Source: Longispora sp040681875 (GTDB lineage: Bacteria; Actinomycetota; Actinomycetes; Mycobacteriales; Micromonosporaceae). From it: a DNA stretch of 64,000 nt. The DNA is taken from contig NZ_JBFAZP010000011.1 in assembly GCF_040681875.1 (NCBI RefSeq), positions 1 through 64,000 on the forward strand, given 5' to 3'. This document shows positions 1 to 9,200 of the stretch, piece after piece. The stretch's first letter is position 1; the number at the start of each line of letters is the position of its first letter. The translations under genes and the position numbers were made by a program. The notes under the pieces were generated by a model. That model saw nothing but the letters and a program-made list of their open reading frames with translations, made no database searches and was not told where the DNA came from.

Positions 1-63
1 GACTCACCCCGATCGAGTTTGAGACACTACACAAGGCCACTCAACCGGCCTGAACACCGCTAA

Positions 64-657
64 CCCCGCGAGTCAACCAAACCGGGGGCAGTCCCCAACA
101 ACCTCGCAGGCTGGCGTGGACAGGCCGGCGACACGCCAGGAGCCACCCAGGCGTTCGCCGAACTCCTCACCGACCAACTCCGCATCCTCGGATCAGAACA
201 CCTCGACACGCTCAACACTCGACAGAACCTCGCCCACCTGCGTGGACGTGCTGGCGACGCAGCAGGAGCAGCCCTAGAACTCGCCGAACTCCTCACCGAC
301 CAACATCGCATTCTCGGACCAGAACACCCCCACACTCTGACAACACGCAACAACCTCGCAAGCCTCTGCGGGCACCTCGGCAACCTAGCGGAAGCAGTCA
401 GAGCCTTCTCCGAACTCGTCACAGACCTACACCGCATCCTCGGACCAGAACATCCCCAAACCCTCATCGCTCGCAACAACCTCGCCCTCTGGCGCGGACG
501 TGCTGGCGACGCGACAGGAGCAACTCAAGCATTCGTCGAGCTCCTCACCGACCAACACCGCATCCTCGGACCAGAACACCCCCACACACCCGTGACTCAG
601 CGAAACTTCGAATACTGGCGCGCCCGAGCAACGCCCCCAGCGGACGCCAACGCATGA
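64..657 (+). pseudogene. Remnant of a tetratricopeptide-repeat (kinesin-light-chain-like) protein
   Basis: An open frame of about 197 codons ends in TGA at 655-657 but has an in-frame TAA at 61-63 and no ATG, GTG or TTG codon near its 5' end, so it cannot be translated as it stands. It encodes four and a half copies of a 42-residue TPR unit with the recurring pattern NNLA...GRAGD...LLTDQHRILGPEHPHTL. The unit repeats exactly every 126 nt (equivalent AAC-CTC codons at 100, 226, 352, 478 and 604). Such repeats form the C-terminal half of NB-ARC/TPR and Tpr-only actinobacterial proteins. Bases 1-60 read as a degenerate extension (PEH before the stop), so I infer decay by frameshift or point mutation rather than a mere window edge. 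Codon use is less GC-rich than in neighbouring genes, which suggests accessory DNA. Confidence 0.6.
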
Positions 658-713
658 GCGGGCAGAAGCTGCGGGGTTCGCGCGGCGTACTCAACTGATC
701 GTTTTGGGGTGGC

Positions 714-747
714 AAAAGGCCGGCCCGCGTTCAGCGGACCGGCCTTT
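714..747 (-). terminator. Rho-independent terminator of icd
   Basis: Hairpin arms AAAGGCCGG(CC) and CCGGCCTTT flank a short loop 15 nt beyond the icd stop codon. Confidence 0.7.
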
Positions 748-761
748 GACGTGCGGGAAGA

Positions 762-1976
762 CTAGGCGAGCTTCTTCGCCAGGTTGGTGGCGAGCGCCTC
801 CAGGAACTCGTCCGTGGTCAGCCACGGCGCGTCCTTCGAGATGAGCAGCGCCAGGTCCTTCGTCATCTGGCCACCCTCGACGGTCTCGACACAGACCTCC
901 TCGAGCGTCTTGGCGAACTCGGTCACGGCCGGGGTGCCGTCGAGCTTGCCGCGGTGCGCCAGGCCCTGGGTCCAGGCGTAGATCGAGGCGATCGGGTTGG
1001 TCGAGGTCTTCTCGCCGCGCTGGTAGGCGCGGTAGTGCCGGGTGACGGTGCCGTGGGCGGCCTCGGCCTCGACGGTCTTGCCGTCGGGCGAGAGCAGGAC
1101 GGAGGTCATCAGGCCGAGGGAGCCGAAGCCCTGGGCGACGGTGTCGGACTGGACGTCGCCGTCGTAGTTCTTGCAGGCCCAGACGTAGCCACCTTCCCAC
1201 TTGAGGGCGGCGGCGACCATGTCGTCGATGAGGCGGTGCTCGTAGGTGATGCCGGCGGCGTCGAAGTCGGCCTTGAACTCGGCGTCGAAGATCTCCTGGA
1301 ACAGGTCCTTGAACCGGCCGTCGTAGGCCTTCAGGATCGTGTTCTTGGTGGAGAGGTAGACCGGGAAGTTGCGGTCCAGGCCGTAGCGGAACGAGGCGCG
1401 GGCGAAGTCGCGGATCGACTCGTCGTAGTTGTACATGCCCATGGCGATGCCGCCGGCGGGGAATTCGGTGACGACGTGCTCGACCGGGGCGGAACCGTCG
1501 GCCGGGGTGTAGGTCAGGGTGAGCGTGCCCGGGCCGGGGACCACGAAGTCGGTGGCCTTGTACTGGTCGCCGTGCGCGTGACGGCCGATGACGATCGGCT
1601 TGGTCCAGCCGGGGACGAGGCGCGGCACGTTGCTCATGATGATGGGCTCGCGGAAGACGACGCCGCCGAGGATGTTGCGGATCGTCCCGTTCGGGGAGCG
1701 CCACATCTTCTTCAGGCCGAACTCCTCGACGCGGGCCTCGTCGGGGGTGATGGTGGCGCACTTGACGCCCACGCCGTGCCGGAGGATCGCGTTGGCGGCG
1801 TCGACGGTGACCTGGTCGTCGGTGGCGTCGCGGTGCTCGATGCCCAGGTCGTAGTACTCGAGGTCCACGTCGAGGTAGGGCAGGATCAGGGTTTCCTTGA
1901 TCTGCTTCCAGATGATGCGGGTCATCTCGTCGCCGTCGAGCTCGACGACCGGGTTCGTTACCTTGATCTTCGCCAC
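762..1976 (-). CDS. icd: NADP-dependent isocitrate dehydrogenase
   Basis: A 404-residue enzyme converting isocitrate to 2-oxoglutarate and CO2 with NADP+ in the cytoplasmic TCA cycle. The N-terminus (VELDGDEMTR) and the substrate loop SPNGTIRN are those of the homodimeric, eukaryote-like subfamily II, not the monomeric type also found in actinobacteria. The length fits that family (about 405). I chose the GTG at 1976-1974 because AGGAG lies 9 nt upstream (1990-1986) and the family starts at this point; a longer reading to 2192 adds 72 residues of non-conserved sequence. It is monocistronic, with its own terminator at 714-747. Confidence 0.95.
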   Translation of the reverse strand: MAKIKVTNPVVELDGDEMTRIIWKQIKETLILPYLDVDLEYYDLGIEHRDATDDQVTVDAANAILRHGVGVKCATITPDEARVEEFGLKKMWRSPNGTIRNILGGVVFREPIIMSNVPRLVPGWTKPIVIGRHAHGDQYKATDFVVPGPGTLTLTYTPADGSAPVEHVVTEFPAGGIAMGMYNYDESIRDFARASFRYGLDRNFPVYLSTKNTILKAYDGRFKDLFQEIFDAEFKADFDAAGITYEHRLIDDMVAAALKWEGGYVWACKNYDGDVQSDTVAQGFGSLGLMTSVLLSPDGKTVEAEAAHGTVTRHYRAYQRGEKTSTNPIASIYAWTQGLAHRGKLDGTPAVTEFAKTLEEVCVETVEGGQMTKDLALLISKDAPWLTTDEFLEALATNLAKKLA

Positions 1977-2211
1977 GTCGGCGCACTCCTTCGATGAATG
2001 AGGCTTAACAGTACGAGCGTACTGCCCAGCATCGGGCTCCGGCGGGCGGGGTGACCGACGGCACTCCGGCCGGCCTCCGCCAAGCCCGACCGGGGTCCCC
2101 ACTCCAGCGCGGCTCGGGCGCCCCGGCCGGGGACTCACCCAGCCAGTCGCCCGACCCAACACCCGAGGCACCCGACCACCCGACAGTGCCACTCACCCGC
2201 GACACCAGCCC

Positions 2212-2805
2212 CTAGATCACCGTCGTCCCGTCCGGCACGAACAGCGGACCATGCCCCGGAACCAGCCACCCCGCCACCTTCAGGACCCGCTCCCGGTTCT
2301 CCCGGAGCAGCTCCCGGTCCGGCGCGACCGGGTCGTCGGCGGGCCCGTTCGGCCGCCACCACAGGTCGCCGACGAACGCGACCACCCCGTCGGGCGTCCC
2401 GACCAGCACCGTGATGTCCTCGGGGCTGTGCCCGGGGGTGGCGATCAGCTTGACGGAGGGGGTCAGTTCGTAGCCCTCGGCGGGGCGGTCCTCCCACTGG
2501 TCGCCCTGGTAGATGGCGTGGTGGTCGTGCATCCGGGCTTGGGCGAACAAGCCGGCGTTGATGGTGTTGTCGGGGTGGTGGTGGCTCAGGACGACGTCGG
2601 TGATGTCGCCGGGCGCGACGCCGAGGGCCGCGAGGGGGTCGAGGATCCGGGACTGGCTGGCGACCATGCCCGGGTCGATGATGATCTTCCGGTCGCCGTC
2701 GGCGACGTAGGACACGGTGGCGGCGACCCCGGGGCCGGTAGACAGGGTGTAGCCGGTGGTCAGTACCTGGAAGAACGCGGTGGTGCCGCGCGGTGCGTCG
2801 GTCAT
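2212..2805 (-). CDS. MBL-fold metallo-hydrolase
   Basis: A 197-residue metallo-beta-lactamase-fold protein. It carries the zinc motif as SHHHPDN (in place of canonical HxHxDH), then TPGHSPED with the third histidine, a GDLWWRPN aspartate motif, and a final PGHGP. This small form resembles lactonase or glyoxalase-II-like hydrolases; the substrate cannot be told. The ATG at 2805-2803 has a good Shine-Dalgarno (GGAAGG, 2820-2815). It is divergent from a GlxA-type regulator only 66 bp away, with a perfect inverted repeat in the intergenic space, so the regulator probably controls it (inference). The second zinc-binding residue in the first motif is N rather than H, so metal content may differ from classical members. 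Confidence 0.8.
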   Translation of the reverse strand: MTDAPRGTTAFFQVLTTGYTLSTGPGVAATVSYVADGDRKIIIDPGMVASQSRILDPLAALGVAPGDITDVVLSHHHPDNTINAGLFAQARMHDHHAIYQGDQWEDRPAEGYELTPSVKLIATPGHSPEDITVLVGTPDGVVAFVGDLWWRPNGPADDPVAPDRELLRENRERVLKVAGWLVPGHGPLFVPDGTTVI

Positions 2806-2842
2806 GACCAAGATCCTTCCTTCGACGGGTACGCGCTGCCAG

Positions 2843-2856
2843 TGGCACGATTGCCA
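2843..2856. promoter_or_regulatory. Putative operator: inverted repeat TGGCA-N4-TGCCA
   Basis: Perfect 5-bp arms with a 4-bp spacer lie midway between the divergent MBL hydrolase and the GlxA-type regulator, a typical place for the binding site of such a regulator. No binding evidence; this is positional inference. Confidence 0.4.
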
Positions 2857-2871
2857 TTGATCGCGGCTATC

Positions 2872-3819
2872 ATGCCAGCCATGCGCACCGTGGCCGCGTA
2901 CGCTCCCGCCGGCACCATCTCCTTCGGCCTGTCCCTGGTCGCGGAGGTGTTCCAGCCCCGGGCGGGCGTCCCCGACTTCGTGTTCGAGCTGTGCACCGAC
3001 GTGCCCGGGCCGGTTGCCGTCGACCCCGGCCTGACGCTGGTGGTGGAGCACGGGCTGGACCGGCTCGCGTCCGCCGACCTGGTGCTGGCCCTGCCCGGCG
3101 TGGGCTACGACGCCTGGTCGGCCGGCTCCGTCGCCGCCTTCCGGGCCGCCGCCGACCGGGGCGCGCTGGTCGCCGGGCACTGCGTCGGGGCGTTCCTGCT
3201 GGCCACGGCCGGGCTGCTGGACGGCCGCCGGGCCACCACGCACTGGCGGTTCGCGGACCGGCTGGCCAGCCGGTTCCCGGAGATCGAGGTGCGGGCCGAC
3301 GAGCTGTACGTGGACGAGGGCCGGGTGCTGACCGGGGCCGGGGCCGCCGCCGGGCTGGACATGTGCCTGCACCTGATCCGGCGGGAGCACGGCGCGGCGG
3401 TGGCGACGGCGATCGCCCGGGAGCTGGTCGTGCCGCCGCACCGGGAGGGCGGGCAGGCACAGTACGCGACGGCGCCCGTGCCCGTGGCCGGCGGCGACCG
3501 GCTGGCCGAGGTGCTGGACTGGGCGTGCGGGCAGCTGCACCGGCCCCTCGCCGTGGACGAGTTGGCGCGCCGCGCGCTGCTCAGCCGGCGGACGTTCATC
3601 CGCAGGTTCCGGGCCGCGACCGGGGTGTCGCCCGGGGCGTGGCTGATCGGGCAGCGGCTGCGGCGGGCCGAGGAGTTGCTGGAGACCACGGACTGGCCGT
3701 TGGACGAGGTGGCGAGGCAGGTGGGGTACGCGAGCGCGGCCGTGCTCCGGGAGCAGTTCGTGCGCCGCCGGGGCGTGCCCCCGAGCGAGTACCGCCGCGC
3801 GTTCGGCACCCGCGACTGA
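2872..3819 (+). CDS. GlxA-family transcriptional regulator (DJ-1/PfpI domain plus AraC helix-turn-helix)
   Basis: About 315 residues. Residues 4 to about 165 form a DJ-1/PfpI-like domain with the conserved cysteine in AGHCVGAF, here serving as a ligand or sensor module. Residues about 215-312 form an AraC-type double helix-turn-helix (ALLSRRTFIRRFRAATGVSP, then the second helix pair and the PSEYRR ending). ATG codons at 2872 and 2881 are both possible; neither has a clear ribosome-binding site. The gene is divergent from an MBL hydrolase across a 66-bp space containing an inverted repeat, so it is a likely local regulator; its effector is unknown. Confidence 0.85.
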   Translation: MPAMRTVAAYAPAGTISFGLSLVAEVFQPRAGVPDFVFELCTDVPGPVAVDPGLTLVVEHGLDRLASADLVLALPGVGYDAWSAGSVAAFRAAADRGALVAGHCVGAFLLATAGLLDGRRATTHWRFADRLASRFPEIEVRADELYVDEGRVLTGAGAAAGLDMCLHLIRREHGAAVATAIARELVVPPHREGGQAQYATAPVPVAGGDRLAEVLDWACGQLHRPLAVDELARRALLSRRTFIRRFRAATGVSPGAWLIGQRLRRAEELLETTDWPLDEVARQVGYASAAVLREQFVRRRGVPPSEYRRAFGTRD

Positions 3820-3987
3820 CGTCCCGCGCTGGTCACCGCCGTGCCGAGCGCGTGCGGCGGCGGTACCCCGAGCGATGACGACCGGCCCCTGGCGCACTGA
3901 CGCCACGCGCCCCTCGGCCAGCTGGCCCGGCGTCCGGCGGCCGGCCGCTCGGGGCCGCCGACCAGGGCCGGATTCCCCGGGCATGGC

Positions 3988-4018
3988 GAGGGCCCGCAGC
4001 CACCGGCTACGGGCCCTC
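3988..4018 (-). terminator. Terminator downstream of mdh
   Basis: Arms GAGGGCCCG and CGGGCCCTC (9 bp, perfect) enclose a 13-nt loop starting 11 nt past the mdh stop codon. Confidence 0.65.
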
Positions 4019-4029
4019 TCAGACTGGAA

Positions 4030-4980
4030 CTACAGGGCGGCGACGTCCGCCTGCTTGGCGCGGACCGCCTCGGCGGCCTCCTTGAGCCCGGCGAGCTCGG
4101 TGTCCGTCAGCACGGTCTCGACGACCTTGCGGACCCCGGTCGCGCCCAGCTCGGCCTCGACGCCCAGGTAGACGCCCTCGATGCCGTACTCGCCGTCGAC
4201 CCACGCGCAGACCGGCATGACCGCGCCGGAGTCCTCCGCGACGGCCTTGGCCATCCGGGCGGCGGCGGCGGACGGCGCGTAGTACGCCGAGCCGGTCTTG
4301 AGCAGGGCCACGACCTCGGCGCCGCCGTTGCGGGTGCGCACGACGAGCTCCTCGATCTTCTCGGCCGGCAGCAGGTCCGCGAGCGGCTTGCCGTCGACCG
4401 TGCAGCGCGACGGCACCGGCACCATCGTGTCGCCGTGCGAGCCCAGGGTGAGGGTCTTCACAGAGGCGACCGGGACCGCGAGGGTCTCGGCGACGAAGTG
4501 GGTGAACCGGGCGGTGTCGAGCATGCCGGCCTGGCCGAGGACCCGGTTCTTCGGGAACTGGCTGGCGAGCTGCGTCAGCGCGGTCATCTCGTCGAGCGGG
4601 TTGGAGACGACGATGATGACGGCCTCGGGGGCGTGCTTGGCGACGTTCTCCGCCACGCTCCGGACGATCTTGGCGTTGACCTCGATCAGGTCCATCCGGC
4701 TCATGCCCGGCTTGCGGGGCAGGCCGGCGGTGATCACGACGACGTCGGAGCCACTGATGGCCTCGTAGCCCGAGCCGTCGACGCCGGTCGTCTGGCCGAC
4801 GACCTTGGTCTCGAAGCCCTCGATCGACCGGGACTGGTTGAGGTCGAGGGCCAGGCCCTCGGCCTTGCCATCGACGATGTCCGTGAGGACGACGGTGTCG
4901 AAGACGTTGTACTCAGCGAGCCGCTGCGCGGTCGTGGATCCGTAGAAACCGGCGCCGACGACGGTGACCTTTTTTCCCAT
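4030..4980 (-). CDS. mdh: Malate dehydrogenase (LDH-like, NAD-dependent)
   Basis: A 316-residue cytosolic enzyme interconverting malate and oxaloacetate in the TCA cycle. It shows the glycine-rich NAD motif VVGAGFYGS (residues 7-15), Asp34 after the second beta strand (NAD preference), the substrate arginine in GLPRKPGMSR, SNPLDEMT, and the catalytic histidine His182 in LGSHGDTMVP. The length and motifs are those of LDH-like malate dehydrogenases. Its ATG at 4980 lies only 14 nt after the stop of the upstream M23 peptidase gene, with no terminator and no convincing Shine-Dalgarno, so it may be read through from that gene or have a promoter inside it. Confidence 0.93.
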   Translation of the reverse strand: MGKKVTVVGAGFYGSTTAQRLAEYNVFDTVVLTDIVDGKAEGLALDLNQSRSIEGFETKVVGQTTGVDGSGYEAISGSDVVVITAGLPRKPGMSRMDLIEVNAKIVRSVAENVAKHAPEAVIIVVSNPLDEMTALTQLASQFPKNRVLGQAGMLDTARFTHFVAETLAVPVASVKTLTLGSHGDTMVPVPSRCTVDGKPLADLLPAEKIEELVVRTRNGGAEVVALLKTGSAYYAPSAAAARMAKAVAEDSGAVMPVCAWVDGEYGIEGVYLGVEAELGATGVRKVVETVLTDTELAGLKEAAEAVRAKQADVAAL

Positions 4981-4994
4981 AGCATCGGACGTTA

Positions 4995-6140
4995 TCAGCA
5001 GGTCCCGGCGACCGGTTCTCCCGTGCCCGTCCAGACGTACACGTCACTCACCCAGGTGCCGTCCGTGAGTTTGTCCCACAGGGTGCTGCGGTACCCGCCA
5101 CGGCCGGCGTGTTCGGTGCCGGTGGCCGAGCAGGCGATCGTGACGGTCTCCCCGTCGGCCACGGTGCCGACGACCGGCTGGGTGGTGCCGGGGCCGGCCC
5201 GGCGGTTGAGCGCGGTGCCGCCGTCGGTGTCGACGAGGCCCTGGTTGAGGGCGAGCGCGCCGTAGTTGTTGAGCCGGTTGCCGACGTTCGCCCTGGTGGA
5301 GCCGTGCATGGCGTACCCGTCGTAGTCGGAGCCCTGTGCTCTGATCACCCATTTGCCGAACACGTAGTGGTCGATGGGCGTGTAGGCACCGTCCCGGCGC
5401 AGGGAGAAGTGCACGTGCGCCCCGGACGAGGAGCCGCCGCAGGAGACGTCCATGCCGATGTCGCCCACGTAGTCGCCCTCTGCCAGCTGGGCGCCGTTGG
5501 CCGGGAGGTCGCCGGCGAGGTGGTAGTAGTCGGTGGCCAGGCCCCGGTCGTGCACGACCCGCAGCCAGCCGCGTTGCGAGTCGCACATCCGGTAGGCGAG
5601 CCCGCCGCCGGCCGCCAGCACCCGGCCGTCGCCGCCCGCGAGGTCGATAGAGCTGCGGGCGCTCCCCGACATCGGGTGCGGCCCGCCGGTGTAGGACCAG
5701 CTCTGGCCGACCGCGTAGGGCAGCCGGAGCGCGGTGCGGTAGTCGGAGCCGGACTTCGCCGGGAACCGGGCCGGGGGCGCGGCCCCGGTCGGGGTGGGCC
5801 TGGCCTGGCCGAACACCCGGCGCTCGACGGCGCTGAGGATGGTCATGCCCTGGGCGAGGTCGGCGAATCCGGGGTCGCCCTCGAAGACGGTCCTCCCGTC
5901 CCGGAGCAGGAAGAGCCAGCCTTCCGGGTACCCGGTGCCGCCGGGCAGGACGGCCGAGCCGAGCGCGCCGGTGGCGGCGGTGCCGCGCAGTACCGAGACC
6001 CGGATCTCCCGGTCGCTCTCCAGGGTGAGTTTCGCCCGCAGAGCGGTCGCGACGGTGTCTTCGAGGGGGTCGGCGGCCCGGGCCGGGGCAGCCGGCGTGA
6101 CCAGTAGCGTTAATACTGCAAAAAGCGCAATCTTCCGCAT
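4995..6140 (-). CDS. Secreted LasA-type M23 metallopeptidase with C-terminal SH3b domain
   Basis: 381 residues. A signal peptide occupies residues 1-22 (ends APARA-AD). The peptidase domain (about 130-300) has zinc ligands His155 and Asp166 in GPHPMSGSARSSIDLAGG, a catalytic His207 in DYYHLAGD, and His242-x-His244 in GAHVHFSL. The SGS..SSIDL context is that of LasA/staphylolysin rather than lysostaphin relatives. Residues about 300-381 form an SH3b-like domain (LNRRAGPGTTQPVVGTV...), probably for binding peptidoglycan. The family cleaves glycine-containing peptide bridges or elastin; here a bacteriolytic role is inferred. It is divergent from a GH101 glycosidase, another secreted enzyme, and lies 14 nt before mdh. 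Confidence 0.88.
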   Translation of the reverse strand: MRKIALFAVLTLLVTPAAPARAADPLEDTVATALRAKLTLESDREIRVSVLRGTAATGALGSAVLPGGTGYPEGWLFLLRDGRTVFEGDPGFADLAQGMTILSAVERRVFGQARPTPTGAAPPARFPAKSGSDYRTALRLPYAVGQSWSYTGGPHPMSGSARSSIDLAGGDGRVLAAGGGLAYRMCDSQRGWLRVVHDRGLATDYYHLAGDLPANGAQLAEGDYVGDIGMDVSCGGSSSGAHVHFSLRRDGAYTPIDHYVFGKWVIRAQGSDYDGYAMHGSTRANVGNRLNNYGALALNQGLVDTDGGTALNRRAGPGTTQPVVGTVADGETVTIACSATGTEHAGRGGYRSTLWDKLTDGTWVSDVYVWTGTGEPVAGTC

Positions 6141-6224
6141 CGTCAGATCATGGACAAATCCGGCGTGTTTGTGGGGGAATTTGATCGGCGTGTCGCGTTT
6201 GATGATTGAAGTTGCTCGAACTTG

Positions 6225-6253
6225 TTGACTTGTGAGCTAGAACACGCTAGAAA
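6225..6253 (+). promoter_or_regulatory. Putative sigma-70-type promoter of the GH101 gene
   Basis: TTGACT (6225-6230) and TAGAAA (6248-6253) are separated by 17 bp, about 37 bp before the start codon. Found by eye; no expression evidence. Confidence 0.45.
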
Positions 6254-6290
6254 TCGACTAACTTCATCAGGCTCGGACACAGGAGTCTCC

Positions 6291-9200
6291 ATGCGCGGCC
6301 ATCCCCCTCTGGTTCTCGCCGCCGCCCTCACCGGCGCGACGCTCTCGATCCCGTTACTCGCCGCCCCCGCCCAGGCCGGCACGCCCGTCACGATCCAGTC
6401 CTCCGCCCTGTCCGTCCGGGTCGACAACGCCTTCCCCCGGGTCATCGACTACACCGACAGGGCCAGCGGCTACCTCCTCAACGGCAACGAGGACCCGCTC
6501 ACCCAGATCACGGTCAACGGCACCGCGAAGACCCCGACCGTGACGGGTACGGTCTCCGCCGACCGGGTCGACTACTCCCTGGACCTCGGCGCGGGCGTGG
6601 TGGTCGCGGCGCGGATCTCGGTGACCGGCTCCACCGTCGAGTTCCGGGTGACCGGGATCACCGACCCGAACGCCACGGTCAAGACGCTCGCGATCCCGAA
6701 CCACAACCTGGTGTCGGTCCGCAGCGACCAGGCCGGCGCCGCCGTCACGACCACCCGGATGTGTACCGCGACCCCGGCGTGGATCACGGCGAACACCGCC
6801 CCCGCCAACTGCAACAAGGCCACGACGAAGTCCGGTGACACGTTCACCGCGCTGACCAGCTCCACGGCGGCGGACTCCACCCCGCAGGGCCAGATGTACG
6901 CGATCGTCAACACCGGCCAGCTCGCCGCCTCGATCGCCACGAACTCCTACTACGACGAGCCGTCCGGCGCCACCTCCAACGAGAACGCCCGGGTCTACAA
7001 GCAGGTCGTGGACAAGGGAACCTACCGCCGCGCCGGCCTGTGGAGCGGCGACTGGCTGTACCGGCCGAAGGGCGCGCCCGCCACCGAGCCGCTGCCGTTC
7101 GCGAAGGTCGTCGTCGCCCGGGACCGCAACGCCGACTCCGCCGTGGACTGGCAGGACGGCGCGATCGCCTACCGCGACATCATGACCAACCCGCAGGGCT
7201 GGCAGGACACCCCCGACCGGGTCGTGCAGCGCATCCCGATGAACTTCGCCTCCCAGGCCACCCACCCGTTCCTGCAGACCCTGGACGAGACCAAGCGGGT
7301 GGCACTGGCCACCGACGGGCTGGGCCAGTTCGTGCTGCTCAAGGGGTACGCGTCCGAGGGGCACGACTCCGCGCACCCCGACTACGGGCTGATCGGCGCG
7401 CGGCAGGGCGGCGCGGCCGACCTGAACACGCTGACCACGCTCGGCTCGGCGTACAACGCGGACTTCGGCGTGCACATCAACGCCCAGGAGGCGTACCCGG
7501 TCGCGCAGTCCTTCACCGACGCCATGGTCACCTCCGACTCGGGCACCAAGTCCGGCGGCTGGAACTGGCTCGACCAGTCCTACGTGATCAACCACCGCAA
7601 CGACGCCAACACCGGCAACCGGGCCGCCCGGCTCCAGGAGCTCAAGACGGCCGCCCCGGACCTGAAGTTCATGTACGTCGACGTCTGGTACCGCGACGGC
7701 TGGGAGTCCCGCAAGCTCGCCCGGGAGATCAACGACCTCGGCTGGCAGGTGGCCACCGAGTTCCCGGACAAGTTCGAGGAGAACTCGCTGTGGAACCACT
7801 GGGCCAACGACGTCAACTACGGCGGCGGTGACCTCAAGGGCGTCAACTCGCAGGTCGCGCGGTTCATCCGCAACCACCAGCGCGACGACTGGCTGGCGCG
7901 GGACCCGATGCTGGGCGGCGCCGAGAACGAGGCGTACGAGGGCTGGCAGGGCAAGAACGACTTCACGGCGTTCATGAACACCACCTTCGGCACGAACCTG
8001 CCGACGAAGTACCTCCAGGGGTTCCAGGTCCAGAAGTGGGCCGCGAACCGGATCGACCTGACCTCCGGGGTCAACGTGACCCTGTCGGGCGGCACCCGCA
8101 CGATCAGCAAGGACGGCCACCCGGTACTCGTCGGCAAGAACTACCTGCTGCCGTGGGACCAGAGCGCCGAGTCGAAGCTGTACCACTGGAACGACGCGGG
8201 CGGCTCCTCGACCTGGTCGCTGCCGACCTCGTGGGCGGCCAACTCGACCGTCAAGCTGTACAAGCTCACCGACACCGGGCGGCAGTTCGTCCAGGACCTC
8301 ACCGTCACGTCCGGGCAGGTCAGCATCACCGCCACGGCGAAGACCGCCTACGTGGTGTACCCGACGACCGCGCCCACCCAGGGCGACGTCAAGTGGGGCG
8401 AGGCCCAGGCGCTCAAGGACCCGCGGTTCTACTCCGGCAACCTGTCCGCGTGGACGACCAACGGGGCGACTTCCGTGGTGCGCAGCACCAAGGGCCAGAA
8501 CGAGCTGGTGTTCGGCTCCGGCGCCTCCAGCGTCGCGCAGACCCTCACCGGGCTCGCGGCCGGCACCTACGCGGCCAGCGTCAACGTGAAGACCTCGGGC
8601 GGCCGGAAGGCGACCCTCGACGTCGGCGGGGTGTCCAACTGGACCACCTCCTCGACGTTCACCAACAACATCGGAGCCGATGACAAGTACGGCACCACGG
8701 CGCAGAAGATGCAGGTCCTCTTCGACGTGGCCGCCGGCGGCACCCCGACCCTGACCCTGTCCGCGGCGGCCGGCACCTCGGCCGTGACCTTCGACGACGT
8801 GCGGATCTTCAGGACCGCCCGCACCGCGCAGGGCACGCACCACTTCGTCGAGGACTTCGAGAACACCAACGGCGGCTGGGGCCCGTTCGTCGGCGGACCC
8901 GGGCACGACAAGGACCCGCAGACCCACGTCGCCCAGAAGCACGCGCCGTACACCCAGGCCGGGTGGAACGGGAAGCTCGTGGACGACGTGATCGCCGGAA
9001 ACAACTCGCTGAAGACGCACGTGGAGTCCTCCGGGCTGCTGTACCGCACCCTGCCGCAGACCCTGCGGTTCACGCCGGGGCGCAGGTACACCGTGAGCCT
9101 GAAGTTCGAGAACGGATTCGCGAACGACCACGCCTTCGTGGTCGGCGACGGGGCCACCACCCTGACGACGGACAACTTCGGCCAGGCCCGCACCGCCACC

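Noticed and set aside
97..657. CRISPR-like reading of the 126-bp periodic region
   Set aside because: The repeat is in-frame protein-coding TPR sequence with no spacer structure and no cas genes.
2005..2205. A 66-residue minus-strand open frame between icd and the MBL hydrolase
   Set aside because: Gly/Ser/Trp-rich composition, no ribosome-binding site, and it covers the icd promoter region.
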